From positions 24,646,811-24,710,810 of the forward strand of contig NC_045128.1 in NCBI RefSeq assembly GCF_007655135.1: a DNA stretch of 64,000 nucleotides, given 5' to 3'. Numbering within the stretch: position 1 is the first letter of the stretch; the number at the start of each line of letters is the position of its first letter. Shown one piece after another: positions 1-12,722 of the stretch. The notes below the pieces were generated by a model. The model ran no database searches. It was not told the origin of the DNA and saw only the letters and a list, made by a program, of their open reading frames with translations. This stretch comes from Punica granatum. Lineage: Eukaryota; Streptophyta; Magnoliopsida; Myrtales; Lythraceae. The translations under genes were made by a program, and so were the position numbers.

Positions 1-3000
1 TTTATTTTAAATTCTTTTGTTTTATCATACTGACAGATTAATAGATTATGAATGAATTGTGTTTTACCGGAATCCTAAAACCTTGGGTTTTGTTCCACCT
101 GTTTCCCTATGTTTGATTATATCGGATGTATGATTAGTCCAATTTTGTGTTTTATGATGGATAAACCCGATCTAAGCACAAATTTAGGAAAGTAGGGACG
201 TGAAACGCCACAGGCATGCCAAGGTCTCTACTCATGTCCTATGAAGGACCGAACAACCTTATACAGGTCTTCCCCGTTCGCGTCTCTAGTCCACATTCCT
301 AAGCACCCGATCTATGCTAGAATGATCGAAACACTTCAATCAGAAAAAGAGGATTGTGCATATGAAAGTTGCGCCCACATGGATTGCTCATCTCTTCCCG
401 TGGCTCGAGATGTTTCGACCACTCTAACCTTAGGATTGTCGGTAACTCATGAACCCATCGTCATGCCCTTGAGTCGAAAAATATGTTTGTGTGAAGAAAA
501 AGTCGAGACTGTGTAATACGGACCGTCGAGGTCGGTAACCGGTGTCGACCGATTCCTTGGACCCGCCAAGGTTATGTGAACCCTAAGAGAGCCAAGAGAA
601 CGGTCAATCCGATCGGAAGTGGTCTAAGAAGAACTCGCAAGTTCCAACTTGAGCCGCCTCAAATCGGGCCTATATTCGAGTCAAGACACGCGAGTACTCC
701 CTAAATGTCCACACTACGCGTACTACCTGTCTCGGTATTTTGTTGAAAATTGTTGGTTTTAAAAAGAGCATGATCACCGGTTCATGACTTGTCGACTCGA
801 TTACAAGTGATTGCTCGATTCGTGCAATTTATTAGAAATATCGTGTGAGTTAATTAGCCGAGTTGATCGTCCCAATTATTACGCGTGTGAGGTTAATTAA
901 ATGGAATGATTTGCATAATGCTTTTGGATTTGTGGGTTTCGAGTCATTAAATCAATCATGGGCGGACCGTCCAAATGGAATTCTAATCCCTGATGTTTTG
1001 ATTATTCGAAAACGACTCGTGACACGAGGATAATGACGGGTCCCCATGGGTCAAGGGGCCTCGGTCAAGGATGATCGAAAGTCCCTTGGGCCCTTGTGGG
1101 CCGGTAATGGTTATCGTGCCCGGAATCCATGCAAATTTCTTATATAACGTGTTAAAAGAGCCATTAATCGTTAAAAAAGTGCAAGAGTGGCAATCGAGGC
1201 TACACAAAAATCGAGAAACAATATTAAATCTGGAGAGGGAGGCCACCACTTGACCCAAGGTGGGTCATGGAATTCTCGGCCACTTCCCCAAGGGAATGGC
1301 CAAGAGGCACTTCGAACCGCCTTGTGTCTCATGCGGTCTCTTTGCCCCGATTTTAATCGTTTCTCGCATGCTCTACTCATTAAACACAATAATAAACAAA
1401 TATACACGGAACCGATACCGCCATGATAACGGGAAATGCATGCAACGTACATAAACATGCATAAGATATGATATTAAACGAAATTGATAAAACGGCACCT
1501 ATACGGGAAACGATTAAACGTAAAAACATGGGAAACAATTAGAGTCGAAAAGGGGAAGCCTGTCACGGGCTCGGGAGAGCCAAGGCGGCCCTCGACCACT
1601 TTCCTTTAGGGTGTAGCCGAGAGGCCCTTTGGCCTTCTCAAGCCGTGACGGCCTCTTTAACCTCAATTCACGCCTTTTCCAGTCATGCTAACACATAATA
1701 CATCAACACATGAACGTATTATCGTAATCAAACAAGATTACACGCGAACACATATTAAATTGATCGAAAACCGCCTTATCACCCCCACAAACATGCAACT
1801 CTCGAAGTCCTAACTTCTCTAAAGGGTTTAAGGATGTTATACCTACGCCGTGGAGCTGGAAAGGGCTGGAAGGAGCTGGAACCGCTCAACACAGAGCTGA
1901 ACTGAAGAGTGGCGCCGATAGGGAGTTCTGTTGCACAACAAGGTAAAAGAAAGAAGGAGAGAGGGAGGAAGAGCGCTCCCCCTTTACTGGAGTTGGGTGA
2001 CTCGAGAGGTGCAAGAAAGACACCCATGGGATGGCTCGACTAGAAGGGTGAGTCGGGACTGTTGTCGTGACTGTGCTCTGTGGTTTGTGATAGCTAAGAG
2101 GCCCCTAGTGAAGGCTAAAAGTAGCGCTAAAGTTGTTGATCCCGTAGCTAACCCATACGACTCCAAGAAAGAAAAGGAAAACGAGAAACGAGGAAAAACT
2201 AAGAGGATGAAGCAACTCGGTTAGTGGCTATGCTTGGTGGGACGGCTCTCTAGCAGTGACCTCCTTGTCACGGGGAAGAAAGAAGGCCGAGGGTGGCTCT
2301 TCCGCAATGGTGGGCACGACTCACTAAAGTCATGAAGGAATGAGACTTGTTGAAAAACAGGAAAAGCTTGAGGGAGGTGCCACAGATCAAAGCTGTTACA
2401 GGCTGTAAGAGGCTTCAAATGGAAAAACGAACATCGTCAATGGACTCAGGAGATCGAATACTTGTGGTATATGTATTGTTTGAAGTTCAGGTCGAGAGGC
2501 GGTAACCAAAAGACCGAGATGATTTAATGATAAAATGAGATGGTTTCAGCCATGGGAAGGGGTGCTACTTGTTGGCCGAATTTTGTAGTTCGAGAGGATG
2601 AGAGAAAGCTTAAGAGGATTCGAGAGAGCTTGAGGCTTAGAGAGAGAATGAGTTCTAGAGAGTGAAAGTATTCTTGCTTGCAATTGGCTTTTGTATGTCT
2701 TGAAGCAAATCAAGAAAACAAGTTGAAGGGACCAACCATTGCTTGGAGCTACTGCCGATTCTTCCAAGGCAAATATGGGACTAGATCCACTTATTGTGGA
2801 GAAAGGAGAAGGGATGGGTGTAAAGGGGTCCTTTGGTCTTCAAGATATGGAGCAAGGCTTCTTATATTGAGGAAAAGCAGAGAAGAGAGGAAGCTTGGGG
2901 TAGCCAGCCACCCATGGAGCCGTGGGTTCCACAATGGTCATGGGAAGTCAAGGAAACTCGGGTCTCGATCGGTTGCACGTTAGAGTTTTATGATCCGAAT

Positions 3001-4200
3001 GAACGGCGCATTGTCGATGTTGGCAAGGAGAAGATTCCGTTGACCTTAATACCGACATATTTTGCTTAGGCCGACAACTTGAGGGCCCGGAGGCTCGGGA
3101 GTCGCTTTTGCTCGATTCGACTGATCTGAGTAAAGTTAATTATTTTTGTCAACCTTTTGTGTGTCTGCATTCTACGCCGGTCGTTTTGACATGCTTTGTT
3201 GTTGGGGCGAAAAAGTTGACTCTACGGCCTCCGCCACAAATGGTAAACTGGAGACGACCCGAGGACTTGCAGTCGGACTTCTTTGAGTGTTTCCTGAGTG
3301 TCTTGGGGTGTCCGAAACCCGTTGTGTTCTTCATTTGTCAAAAACGGATCCCGAAGGTTTGTCGGGCGGCGTTTGAGACCCTTTTGGAGCTACTCGAGAA
3401 GCCTGAATGATTTGTGCAATCCCATCTGAAAATATCCTCCCTGGTCCTTGGGGTCACTGAGACTGGCCAAGTCAAAGCTCAGATGTTAACATTTCGCCAA
3501 ACAGGCCACCGGCTTGATAACCTCGTTGGAAGAGCCCATTTTTCCATTCGGGAGTCACTCGGGAAGTAAAGATGATTTTCGGACGGCAATTTGAAGCATG
3601 TTCCATGATCCGGAGAACCCTTGGGCCTAGCTAGACCTGTCCTTGGGTGTCTACGATTCGCCTGAAGAGTTGGTGACTCGGTAGTCTAGTTGGGCGAGTC
3701 CTCTGATATTACTCGGGAGTGCTCTGGCTCCAGGAGATGATTTTCTGAGTGTGCTCGAAGGTGTTCTTCATCATTTTGACACTATAATGGATTTTTAGAG
3801 CCCCATATTAGATACATTGAGATAGCCTAATGAGCCGGCAGCGAATAGTACTGCTGGAGCCAGTTTTTACTAGCCTGAGATCAGGCGTTGTCTAGGCTCT
3901 CCGGTTACTCTCTAGGTTTTGTAATGGAACCCTAAGGCCTTCTTCTTTGTTATGCTCCAGGATTATCTAGTTGACCGTGTTGACCCAACTATAAAGAGTG
4001 ACTCGGGGTTTATCGGACCGGTTTCTGGTATAGTTTTCGGAAGTAGTGGTCAGGTGCCTTGTTAATGTCCGTCGAGAGCCGAGAGATCAAAACGGAGTGC
4101 TAACAACATTCAAACAACAATAAACCATGAGCTAAGGGTTTTGAAAATGTTAATTGCGGCACATTCTTATATGGCTCCTCAATATATTATATTAGATTCA
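1..4200. other. GC-richer decayed intergenic sequence, no recognisable gene
   Basis: This stretch is clearly less AT-rich than the rest of the intergenic DNA and has several short open frames on both strands (for example 241-516 plus and 2833-3069 plus). None matches a protein family I recognise. The texture (short frames broken by stops, no splice-compatible chain, purine-rich stretches near 2590-2670 and 2860-2900) suits an old decayed retroelement. I see no LTR pair, primer-binding site, or RT/integrase motif, so the assignment is inference only. Confidence 0.3.
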
Positions 4201-4316
4201 AGTTGATTCAAGTGGTTAATGAGGAATCAAAAATGACATGTCATGATAGGCTTTCTTGAGCTTGTTAAACAAGAGTATCAATTATTTAATTCATATAACC
4301 AATTAGAGAATGTATG

Positions 4317-4347
<31 letters not shown>

Positions 4348-4512
4348 GCATCAGCTGTAGCAGCCGAGACCCATTATGTCGGGGAAAAGCGGTGCAAAAA
4401 TTGATAAGAAAATGATACGATCTAGCGTGGTCCCCTAAAGGTTTTTTTTTTCTTCGATTACAAGAAAAATTTATAGAGTTATTATGAGAAATGAAAAGAA
4501 AAGTTAAGTAAA

Positions 4513-4558
<46 letters not shown>

Positions 4559-4623
4559 AGGCTGCCCCTGCATGTCATTTTGAACACCGTCGCCTCTCTC
4601 TATTCAAAAGAGAATGTTGTTAG

Positions 4624-4656
<33 letters not shown>

Positions 4657-4705
4657 TCATATATGAAAAGTGAAAAAGGTAATGGAGGCTGCCCCTGCAT
4701 GCCGA
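4317..4705. repeat. TA microsatellites with a 20-bp direct repeat
   Basis: Three TA tracts lie at about 4317-4348, 4515-4556 and 4624-4646. A perfect 20-bp direct repeat (ATGGAGGCTGCCCCTGCATG) occurs at 4554-4573 and 4683-4702. Each copy follows a similar purine-rich and TA-rich context, which suggests a local duplication rather than chance. Confidence 0.7.
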
Positions 4706-5769
4706 CCTAACTTTTGTACGAACTAAAGATGCTTAGGACAAATTCCAAATTGATCCATCAGTCAGGACAGTCCCACTGATAGAGAGCCGTGCCAGAGCTA
4801 CTGAACATTCGTATAGGCGGGCAGTCGCGTTTCGAGTGAGTTTTCCATTTCTTGATTATTAATGTTGCGTGAAGTTTAACAAGGAAAAAAAAAACGAAAA
4901 CAACGACGTTTCGAAGTTATCGAAATCTATGAACATTGTGAAGTAATGAAGGGTGTGACAACTGATAATAAATAAGAATGCAGCCAAGACCAAATCTAAA
5001 TCCCCAACTAATATAAATGAAGTTGGCTCCGTACTAATAAAAGCAAAAGGAGACCAATGTGTGTAAGCCATCTCTTTTCTTTGCATGCTTTCATCTTTGT
5101 GAAAGCTAAGGTTTGTTGCCTCCACGAAGAGGCAAAAAGATATGAGATACCAATCAGGTGAAGTTTAATGGGTTCCTCGAATCGAGCAAGGCCATGGCTA
5201 GATTCATTGGAATATTGGACCGTTCAGCATTGATTTAAACATTCAAAAGGGAATTCAATCCAATTTTCTTTGATGTAGGCACTGACTTGATATGGACCAA
5301 ATTAAAAGAACGTCTTTGGAAAAAACTCAATTAGTCGAATCGAATGTATTGACTTCATTCGGACTTATATATATATATATATTAGTGCATGTTCCATCTC
5401 TCTTTTACCACCATGGTGTTTCCTTAAACTTACAAAAACTTGTCACTATTTGGCAAAGTACTGTCTTATCGAGCTAGCATATCCAGCCAGGACAATTTTT
5501 TATCATATCAGGATGAAATTTAGAGCAGGAAGTATTTTTTTACATTAGGAGAAAGCTTCGCCAATTGATCAATTATAATGTTAAAAGCCGGAGAGCAATA
5601 CAAGGAAGCTCCACTGCATCATATTTGTGAAAATCTTCACTCCTGATTGATTGTCTCTTTTTACTGATCGGAGAATTCAATATTATTGATGAAATTATAA
5701 TCATTCTTGATTGTAAAAAAAACTTGAGTCACAAATAAAAATTGAGTATTTTATTTTTTTATTTTAGTT
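4706..5769. other. Non-coding stretch, nothing recognised
   Basis: AT-rich sequence with only short open frames, none resembling a known protein. It contains a short TA run near 5368-5383. I see no RNA gene or mobile-element terminus. Confidence 0.5.
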
Positions 5770-5945
5770 TGTATAATGATATTTAGAAGTCTAATGGACT
5801 CGACTAATTCAATTTGAGTCGGGTCAGCCTACTAAGGGATAAACCTCTTCCAGCGTGAATTTTCTCCATTCATAAGACTCAAACCTATAATCTTTTAATT
5901 CATGAAACAAGCGTCGAACCACTTGAACTAACATACGTTGGTTAT
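5770..5945 (-). repeat. SINE-like dispersed repeat, copy 1
   Basis: Read on the minus strand this has a tRNA-like head: a TTCAAGTGG-type A box near 5925, then a GGTTTGAGTCT B box near 5880. The family core ATGGAGAAAAT follows, then a body containing GACCCGACTCAAATTGAATT. Related copies in the window are at 22335-22460, 46395-46515 (both minus) and 62045-62165 (plus). The head order A box then B box is that of a tRNA-derived SINE. I saw no clean target duplication around this copy. Confidence 0.55.
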
Positions 5946-6850
5946 CATTTGAATATTCTTTAAAAAATTTAAAAATGTTCACCCATTCATGAATTAATTA
6001 TAATATTGAAATAATTTTGAAGAAAAGAGCTCGCGATAAATTTAAAAATTTCTCCATAATCAAAAAGGATGTAAGGTAGTGGCGTACGATTTCACCTGAT
6101 AATTAAGAGGTTCTAAATTCAATACTCCAATAGGACTACGTGTCATTTTATTAGATATTTAGTATTTTTATTTTATTATATAAACCCATGAATCTCCCAT
6201 GTAATAGATAAAAATTTCTCCATGGATGTCATACAAATTAAATTTTATTAAATTCTTTTACATTTCCATGCAACACGTAGGACAGCAACTAGCTGGATGT
6301 TATGAAAAAGCAAAAAAAAAAATTTTGAGGAAGAGTGGACTTGTTATCATTATATTCACGGTTCAAAATGCACATCATTGGGATTTGGGACCCGTAGCTT
6401 AAGATGGGCCTGGGCTCGGGCCCAACAGTAGATATGAATCTTGAGAAGCGAAGCCGAGAGACCTAACTGGTCCGAAAAGGATAGGGAAGCCATCGCTTCT
6501 AAATACGTCACGTATTTGAATTGGCATCTTTGATCGTACGCGAGCGATAGATACGAAGATGACCAGACATACGTAAATATAGTTATGATCGGTGGTAACT
6601 TTACGACACATATCCTAACATCAGAGGAGCGAACATCAAATTTCAAAAGTTGTTAGGAGGACTAAGATAGATTTTTGGAGAATACAGGCACCCTTTCTCA
6701 AGAGTCAAAATGTCAATGTCATGTACGCAACGCAAGTTTTTAATCTCTTAAAAATCATTGAGAAATATGCTCCACGTTAGTACCATCAATACATTTGCTT
6801 TCCCATCTCTTCAATGGAGTCGACTCAATCAGATTCGAGGGGGCAAGTGG
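5946..6850. other. Non-coding stretch with a weak tRNA-like motif
   Basis: AT-rich DNA. Around 6070-6130 there is a degenerate A-box/B-box-like pair (GGTAGTGGCGTACG and AGGTTCTAAATTCAAT), possibly the head of another old SINE. A short GC-richer patch at 6360-6430 contains GGGCC boxes but no associated gene. Confidence 0.35.
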
Positions 6851-7548
6851 TCATTTAAAATAGAAAATAAAAAGACACATTCCTTACTGAATTTTTAACG
6901 TTTTTACCAATTTGATCCTAACATTTTTTTTTTTTGTGTTATTCTCATTTTCAATCTTTCTTTATTTTATTTTTTTATCACTTGAGCTCCACCGTCCAAT
7001 TTTCTATCAAAAAGTTCTTTTCCCATAAAATACATATATATATATATATAACAATAATTATTTTCAGAAATATTAAAAAATAAATAAATAATAAGAAGTT
7101 TGACAAAGGAGATGGGGAAACCAGAGGAGTGGGGCCTGTGGGGGCCACGCCGGCGAGGCCACTGCCCCTACAAAGTCAATAGATGCCGCTTTTAGGATTT
7201 TATGGGTCCACTAAGATCCCGATTCGGGGGTACTGGCCTCACCAGTGGCCACTAGCACCACCCCGTTGGGATCATCGGCGACCTTAATTGCAGTAGTGAT
7301 CGCCGACAAAGCCCACCACCAGCCCCTCCGGTTTGATTGTTGGGATGTTCCCCTCCATTTAATATTTTTATATTTTCGAAAATTATATTATCTTAAGAAA
7401 AAAAAAATTGGAGAAAAAATTAATTTTTAAAGGGAAAACTAACTTGGCCAAAACAAAGAAAGGTTGCAGCAAAACAAAAATTTAGGATCAAAATAACAGA
7501 AGCGTCAAAAATTGAAGACAAAAAATGTCGTTTTCACTTCAAAATGTA
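6851..7548. mobile_element. Putative TIR element (MULE-like) with GC-rich core
   Basis: The arms at about 6851-6960 and 7440-7548 are diverged inverted repeats. Both, read inward, contain an ACATT-type start, then GAATTTTTAACG or CAATTTTTGACG, then TTTGATCCTAA, then a T-rich run. Between them, 7120-7335 is a GC-rich island with GCCGGCGAGG and GATCGCCGAC motifs that contrasts strongly with the AT-rich arms. The plan resembles a non-autonomous MULE carrying foreign sequence. I could not define exact ends or a target duplication. Confidence 0.45.
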
Positions 7549-10500
7549 CTGTAACAAGAATTCAAAATATAACATAACAAAAATCAATGGATTAATCAGT
7601 TATAAAATCAATTGATTAATAAATTATCAGTTATAATTTATAATTCTGGCACACGCAATGAGGAGTTCCATTTTGATAATTCTCATCTCTCTAAAAACTA
7701 TGAATTCTTGCTTCATTGTAGTTTTGACAAAACTATATCACATTTTCTGAAAAGCTAAAAGATTTAGCACAAATAACGTGATATGGTGTGATATAGTGGG
7801 TGACCCAGTAATTATGTCGTATATAGATTGGCTACGTGAGACTGCGGGATACGGCATCACGATAAGGTCGCTGTTGTAACAGGAAGCTCAATTGGCAGCG
7901 GCTACCCAAATATCAGCTCGATAAGGCAGATTATGCCGCCCATGGGAAATACAAATCTTCACCGGTCTCATCATCACAGCCCTCTATTAACAAATCAGGC
8001 GTGCTAGGCCAGCCCATCATCTCTAATACACTTGACCCAGCATGAGCACGAATACTTCACCCAATTTGGCCCCCTATTAGGAGCATCCATTCTAAGGTCG
8101 ATGTTTACTTTTATCACCATGTAGTTAAGTAGTCCGCGCATTGCAAGTTTCCGCTGTAAGTTAATATTTGCAGTGGCTAATAGAAGCTCACCGTAAAGAC
8201 ATTATTTTCCATAAGAACTGCGCATTATGGTTGTTTTCTTTTCTTTTTCTTTTGTTAAAAAATAAGAGCGGTTACACCAAAGATGGACCCAATAGCTAAA
8301 GAAACACGATGGGACATATTTATGAACTGGTAGTCACAAACTGAGATCACTATGAAATCATTTACGGCAGAGAGAGAGAGAGATCAAACTTTTATAACCA
8401 GGAATATGCTTTTCGGAAAACTAGAAAAAATTCCAGCACGTTACCACGGATTAATCTCTTAATAAAAAAAATTTTGAAATATGATAAAATTATTTTAACT
8501 TTCTCAAATATGCTATATTTGATAATTTCTAAAATGAACTCCGCTTATATTCCTTCATAATTAAGAATATCAAATATGAAAACTATATTTTGATAATTGA
8601 GGCTTAAAAAACATGCCCTAAGAGTCAAAAACACTTTTCAAAATAAATAGAAAGTTCAAAGAAAATATGTAAATAAACAACATTTAAATTGCTGTAGATT
8701 ATACTCATATAAAACTATAATAATTTGTTGTTGAGTAAAATATTAAATAGGTTTCATATTATTAGAATTTTGAGTGAACTTTTGAAAGGAAAAATATTTG
8801 TTGGGAAATAAGAATGACTTATATGGAGATAAAAAAATAATATGAAAAAGCTTCTGTGAAAAAAAGTGAATTAATCAATAATTGATGGACATGTATTAAG
8901 CAAATGAGAATTTACTTTAAGAACTCTCCTTTAGCTATAAAGTATAGATATCCCGTAATACCCACATAGATCCTGTTAATGACTCTTAGGGCAGATTAGT
9001 GCTTAGTAAAACACAATTATAAGGGAAGATCGCGAAGGTTTTCACATCTTACACGATAAGGATCAGTTGACGCCAAAATAATCATCGATGATTGAGGAAT
9101 TGTTAAGAAAACCATTTATATATGGCATACTCTTATCGCACAAACAAAAGCTCCTCCTTTCATCTCATTGGAGGACGTGATCTTCATAACCTATGTATAT
9201 AGATTACCACTGCATCTTTTTAAACTACAAGAATAAACCAACACTAATGCTTTGAATCCAGCCCGACTGATGATTGTGAATAACATCCAAACAATTCACC
9301 TCATCCGAACAATTCACCTGATCCCATACGACACGCTCATCTATTTGGAACTAGTTTCAAAACTCATTATCAAACTCAACCCTTCTACATTACTACCCAA
9401 AGGTAAAACTCCTCCCAACTGACATCCAACAATTACACAGGCGCAGCAATGGCACATGTTATGACAGAGGACAGAACACCCAGTGACAGAAGCAAACTGA
9501 GACAATCCAGATAAAGAGCCGACGAAGCTCAGTAGCTATAAGATCAGTGTCAATTTGCACGAATGTGCACTACACAAAAAAAAAATTCAAGAAACCTTCC
9601 AAGAAAGAAAAATCTATAAAATTCTATCAATAAGTATCTCGAAAGCACATACTGCAAAGAATATTGTGAGCAAATTAACAATTTCATTGGTGGTAAATAA
9701 AACCTTTCTCAAAAGATCAACAGTCTAAGACCTGAAGCCTAAAGGTATTTGTAATGGAGGGATTGATTTCCGATGTATGATAGAACAGAACTACAGGATG
9801 GATGCTACCAAATTCCAGAAGAGGAAGGATTGTTTTCCAACGTATGATAGAACCTCAGAACTAGAACCTGGATACTACCAATTCCAGAGAGAGATGCCGA
9901 AGAAACGCAACCAAGAAAAGGACTAAATTCCAACAGCAAGCATTAACAGATGTTATACACCAAATAAGATTAACAATACAAGGAGGTTCCAAAGCCAGAA
10001 TAGACTTCATCTACGATATACACATACATATTTAAATATGTGAGTAATGCTGCAGAGATGAGCCTTCAACTGTTTTAAAAGTACCATGTTAAAAATAGGA
10101 AAAGGTCATGGAGTCAGGAGAAGAGGACCCCAACAGAAACCTAGCAAACAGGAAGAAAAACTTTCAAGCTCCCTTGGCAGAATGACTCCAAGAACAAAGG
10201 GGTCCTATCTTCTGGCATCTGAATATGGCTTTCAAGAAATGCAACCACATCAAAGCTACCGAGACATCAAAGAAATCAGCAACTCAAACAGCAGGTCAAA
10301 TACTGAAAAAGCTAAAACTAGGTCATGAGAATAGATAAAAGAGAATTCCACTCTTTGATTCCAAGGATATCGCCCATTATCGCCCATTCTGACTCGAATC
10401 ATAAAGGCATTGCAAACTATCACCTACAGACTCTCACAATGCATATGAATCAGCCGGCAAAATACATTAACATCAATGGCAGATACGCATTTGTTCAAAC

Positions 10501-11000
10501 AGTCATCTCAGCAATATTTTTATTACCCAAATAGATGATACAAAGACCAGACTAGATGTTGCACAGATATTGATTCCAGCATACTCCAAACCGCATGTCA
10601 AGATTAACTAAGTCGGGTTATCCAATCCTTGTCCTCTGTACTCTACAATCTCAACAACACTAATAATTCAGGGACATATCAATCTCTAATGATCATTCCC
10701 CCTATTCCAGATCTATCCTGTTCCTACTAACATTCTCCGATGACCTAAAAAAAAAAAAAATTTCCCTTTCACATTCATTTGCAGCCTATATGACATAAAC
10801 ACGGTATCAAACAGATAATTCAAATATAGAGGAAAATGAACACAAGCATACCAAAAGAATTAAGAGAAAAGCAAAGACAAAATCTCAATTACCCAGACGT
10901 AGATCCGACATCTATAGAAAAACCGAACAGACTAAGTACGAGAAATCAAACAGTTAAACCTGCTTAAAGGAACTACAATGTTCAAACAGATCCAACTCCT
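7549..11000. other. Non-coding stretch 3' of RPL27
   Basis: No open frame here resembles a known protein. 8440-8960 is extremely AT-rich. An imperfect direct repeat of about 70 bp lies at 9755-9895; both copies carry GTATGATAGAAC followed by a TACCAAATTCCAGA-type segment. The part nearest 11000 probably includes the RPL27 3' UTR, but I could not place its polyadenylation site. Confidence 0.45.
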
Positions 11001-11093
11001 CAAACAGTAAAAGGGCACTATAAATAGCAGAAATGGCTTAAAGGAGGGACAAAATGCATCCAGGATAGAGTTTTTCTTCCTTCTCATAGGACC

Positions 11094-11501
11094 TCAGAAC
11101 CTGAGCTTGGTGAAGAACCACCTGTTCTTGCCGGTCTTGAACCGCTCCTCGAAGCGCTTCTTCGTCTCCTTGGAGGCGGTCACCCTCTTATCCTTGCTCT
11201 GGAGGCAGTCGGCGGTGACGATGTCCTTGAGGTCGACGTCGAGGGTGTAACGGGTGGGCATCAGGTGGCGGTAGTTCACGAGCTTGACGAAGCACTTGAC
11301 TCGGGACTTCTTCGCCGTCTTCTTGGCCGAGTCCTTCCTGATCACCTTGCTGGGGTACTTCTTGATCCCGGCGACGAGGCAGTGGCCGTAGGCGCGGTCC
11401 CTTGTGCCGTCGTCGAAGGAGCGGACGATCACCGCCTTCCGGCCGGCGTAGCGGCCCTGCAGCACGATTACGGCCTTGTTGGGTTTCAGGAACTTCACCA
11501 T
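11094..11501 (-). CDS. RPL27: 60S ribosomal protein L27 (eL27)
   Basis: An intronless frame encodes 135 residues, the usual eL27 length. The protein starts [20 protein letters not shown], with the KOW-type RNA-binding segment within about residues 5-36. It continues through [19 protein letters not shown] and ends in the family signature [12 protein letters not shown]. It is a component of the cytosolic large ribosomal subunit. The frame stays open for 57 more codons upstream, but that extension (Ser/Arg-rich, including a GCA-repeat leader) covers the TATA box and promoter motifs, so the methionine at 11499-11501 is chosen. The GC-rich coding sequence contrasts with its AT-rich surroundings, as expected for a highly expressed gene. 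No frameshift or missing segment is seen. Confidence 0.97.
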   Translation of the reverse strand: MVKFLKPNKAVIVLQGRYAGRKAVIVRSFDDGTRDRAYGHCLVAGIKKYPSKVIRKDSAKKTAKKSRVKCFVKLVNYRHLMPTRYTLDVDLKDIVTADCLQSKDKRVTASKETKKRFEERFKTGKNRWFFTKLRF

Positions 11502-11578
11502 TTTCGCTCTGTCTTCTTGCCTCGCTCTCTCGCGCGGTCTCCGCTCAGTGCAGGGGTGACTGCTGCTGCTGCTGCTGC

Positions 11579-11671
11579 TAGGGTTTCGAGAAGGAGACGA
11601 CCAGAATTTATAACGGAGCTGGTATGGGCTTGGGCTTTCAGTCGGCCGAAGCCCAGAAGGGGAAGGGCCCA
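11579..11671 (-). promoter_or_regulatory. RPL27 promoter: telo-box, TATA box and site II boxes
   Basis: On the minus strand, AAACCCTA (telo-box) lies at 11579-11586 and a TATAAATT box at 11605-11612. TGGGCT lies at 11650-11655 and TGGGCC at 11666-11671. Two further TGGGCT motifs at 11625-11636 lie on the plus strand. Telo-box plus site II is the established plant ribosomal-protein promoter arrangement. The TATA position predicts a start near 11575, putting a (GCA)6 tract (11561-11578) at the start of the leader. Confidence 0.8.
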
Positions 11672-11699
11672 TTGGAAGAGTTACGGATGATTTGATTTC

Positions 11700-12722
11700 A
11701 TTTTACCCGCCGGTGGTTGGTCCTACCGGATAGCCCCGAATTAAAGATTTTTCCTTTATTCTTTGTGGCTTCTTCTTTATTAGTTTTCTTTTTTTAATAA
11801 ACCATCTGTTTCTCAATGCCTTTTTACCTCAATACAATTGTGAGCAACTGAGCATGCCCCATGTACTCACAAAATTCCCCGAGTATACAGAGAAATTATT
11901 ATTTTACTGGTCTGTAAATTGAAATAAATGCTAGATAAGGTCTAACTTCATAGGAGAACTCGCCGGCAATATATTAATAACTTACTGTTGTGCAGTGGAA
12001 CGTAACAGAGTGTTTGTGCTAGGGATCGCATATCCTGAAACTCAAATCTAACAATGCCCAATAGACGTCCTCCCGAATAGAAAAGGCAACACTTATGAAT
12101 ATGATCATCATTATTCTTGGGAGGACGGGAAAAAAGTCTTCACATTCGGAAAATAATGTGAGCAAAATGTAAGACATTATGATGGTATAAAGTCATCGAC
12201 TATGGAACCTTCGAGGTGAGCTCTACTGTCACCAAAACTTCCAATCATACAAGAAACCCGGAATATATACATATATATATATATGTGTGTGTATTTATTA
12301 GTCTTATTATATACATATAATTATAAAGATGGAATAACATGAAAAATTACTGAATTAGTGACATATATATACCTTTTAATAGGATGTATCTGTCTGTACT
12401 TTACAGGTCCCGCAAAATTGGCCTCCATGTGCAAGTAAATACATGATTGTGAAGAAATTTAGAGGAAATATCTTTTCCATGTGGCAAAGCATAAGCACCA
12501 TAGCATTTGTGGTTGACCAAGGACATGTAAGTCAAGACCCTTTGAGCATAATTTCTTAAAGAAAATCGAAAGATCTATAATCGAGGATGAAGCTAGAAAT
12601 AATGCTCGAGGGTAGGTCAAAAAATTTTAAATATTAGTAGAACTTATAAGAAAATTTTGGGGCAAAAGTCAAATAATAAAATAATTTAGGGGCATTTGTG
12701 TTTTCAAGGGGGCAAAGGTTAA
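11700..12722. other. Non-coding stretch upstream of RPL27
   Basis: AT-rich sequence without a convincing open frame. A TA/TG microsatellite lies around 12266-12292. No other promoter or RNA gene is recognised. Confidence 0.45.

Noticed and set aside
11502..11672. 57-codon N-terminal extension of RPL27
   Set aside because: The stretch spans the TATA box, telo-box and GCA repeat, and eL27 proteins begin at MVKFLK.
11265..11690. 141-codon plus-strand frame over RPL27
   Set aside because: It is the antisense shadow of the GC-rich RPL27 coding sequence and its leader; no family resemblance.
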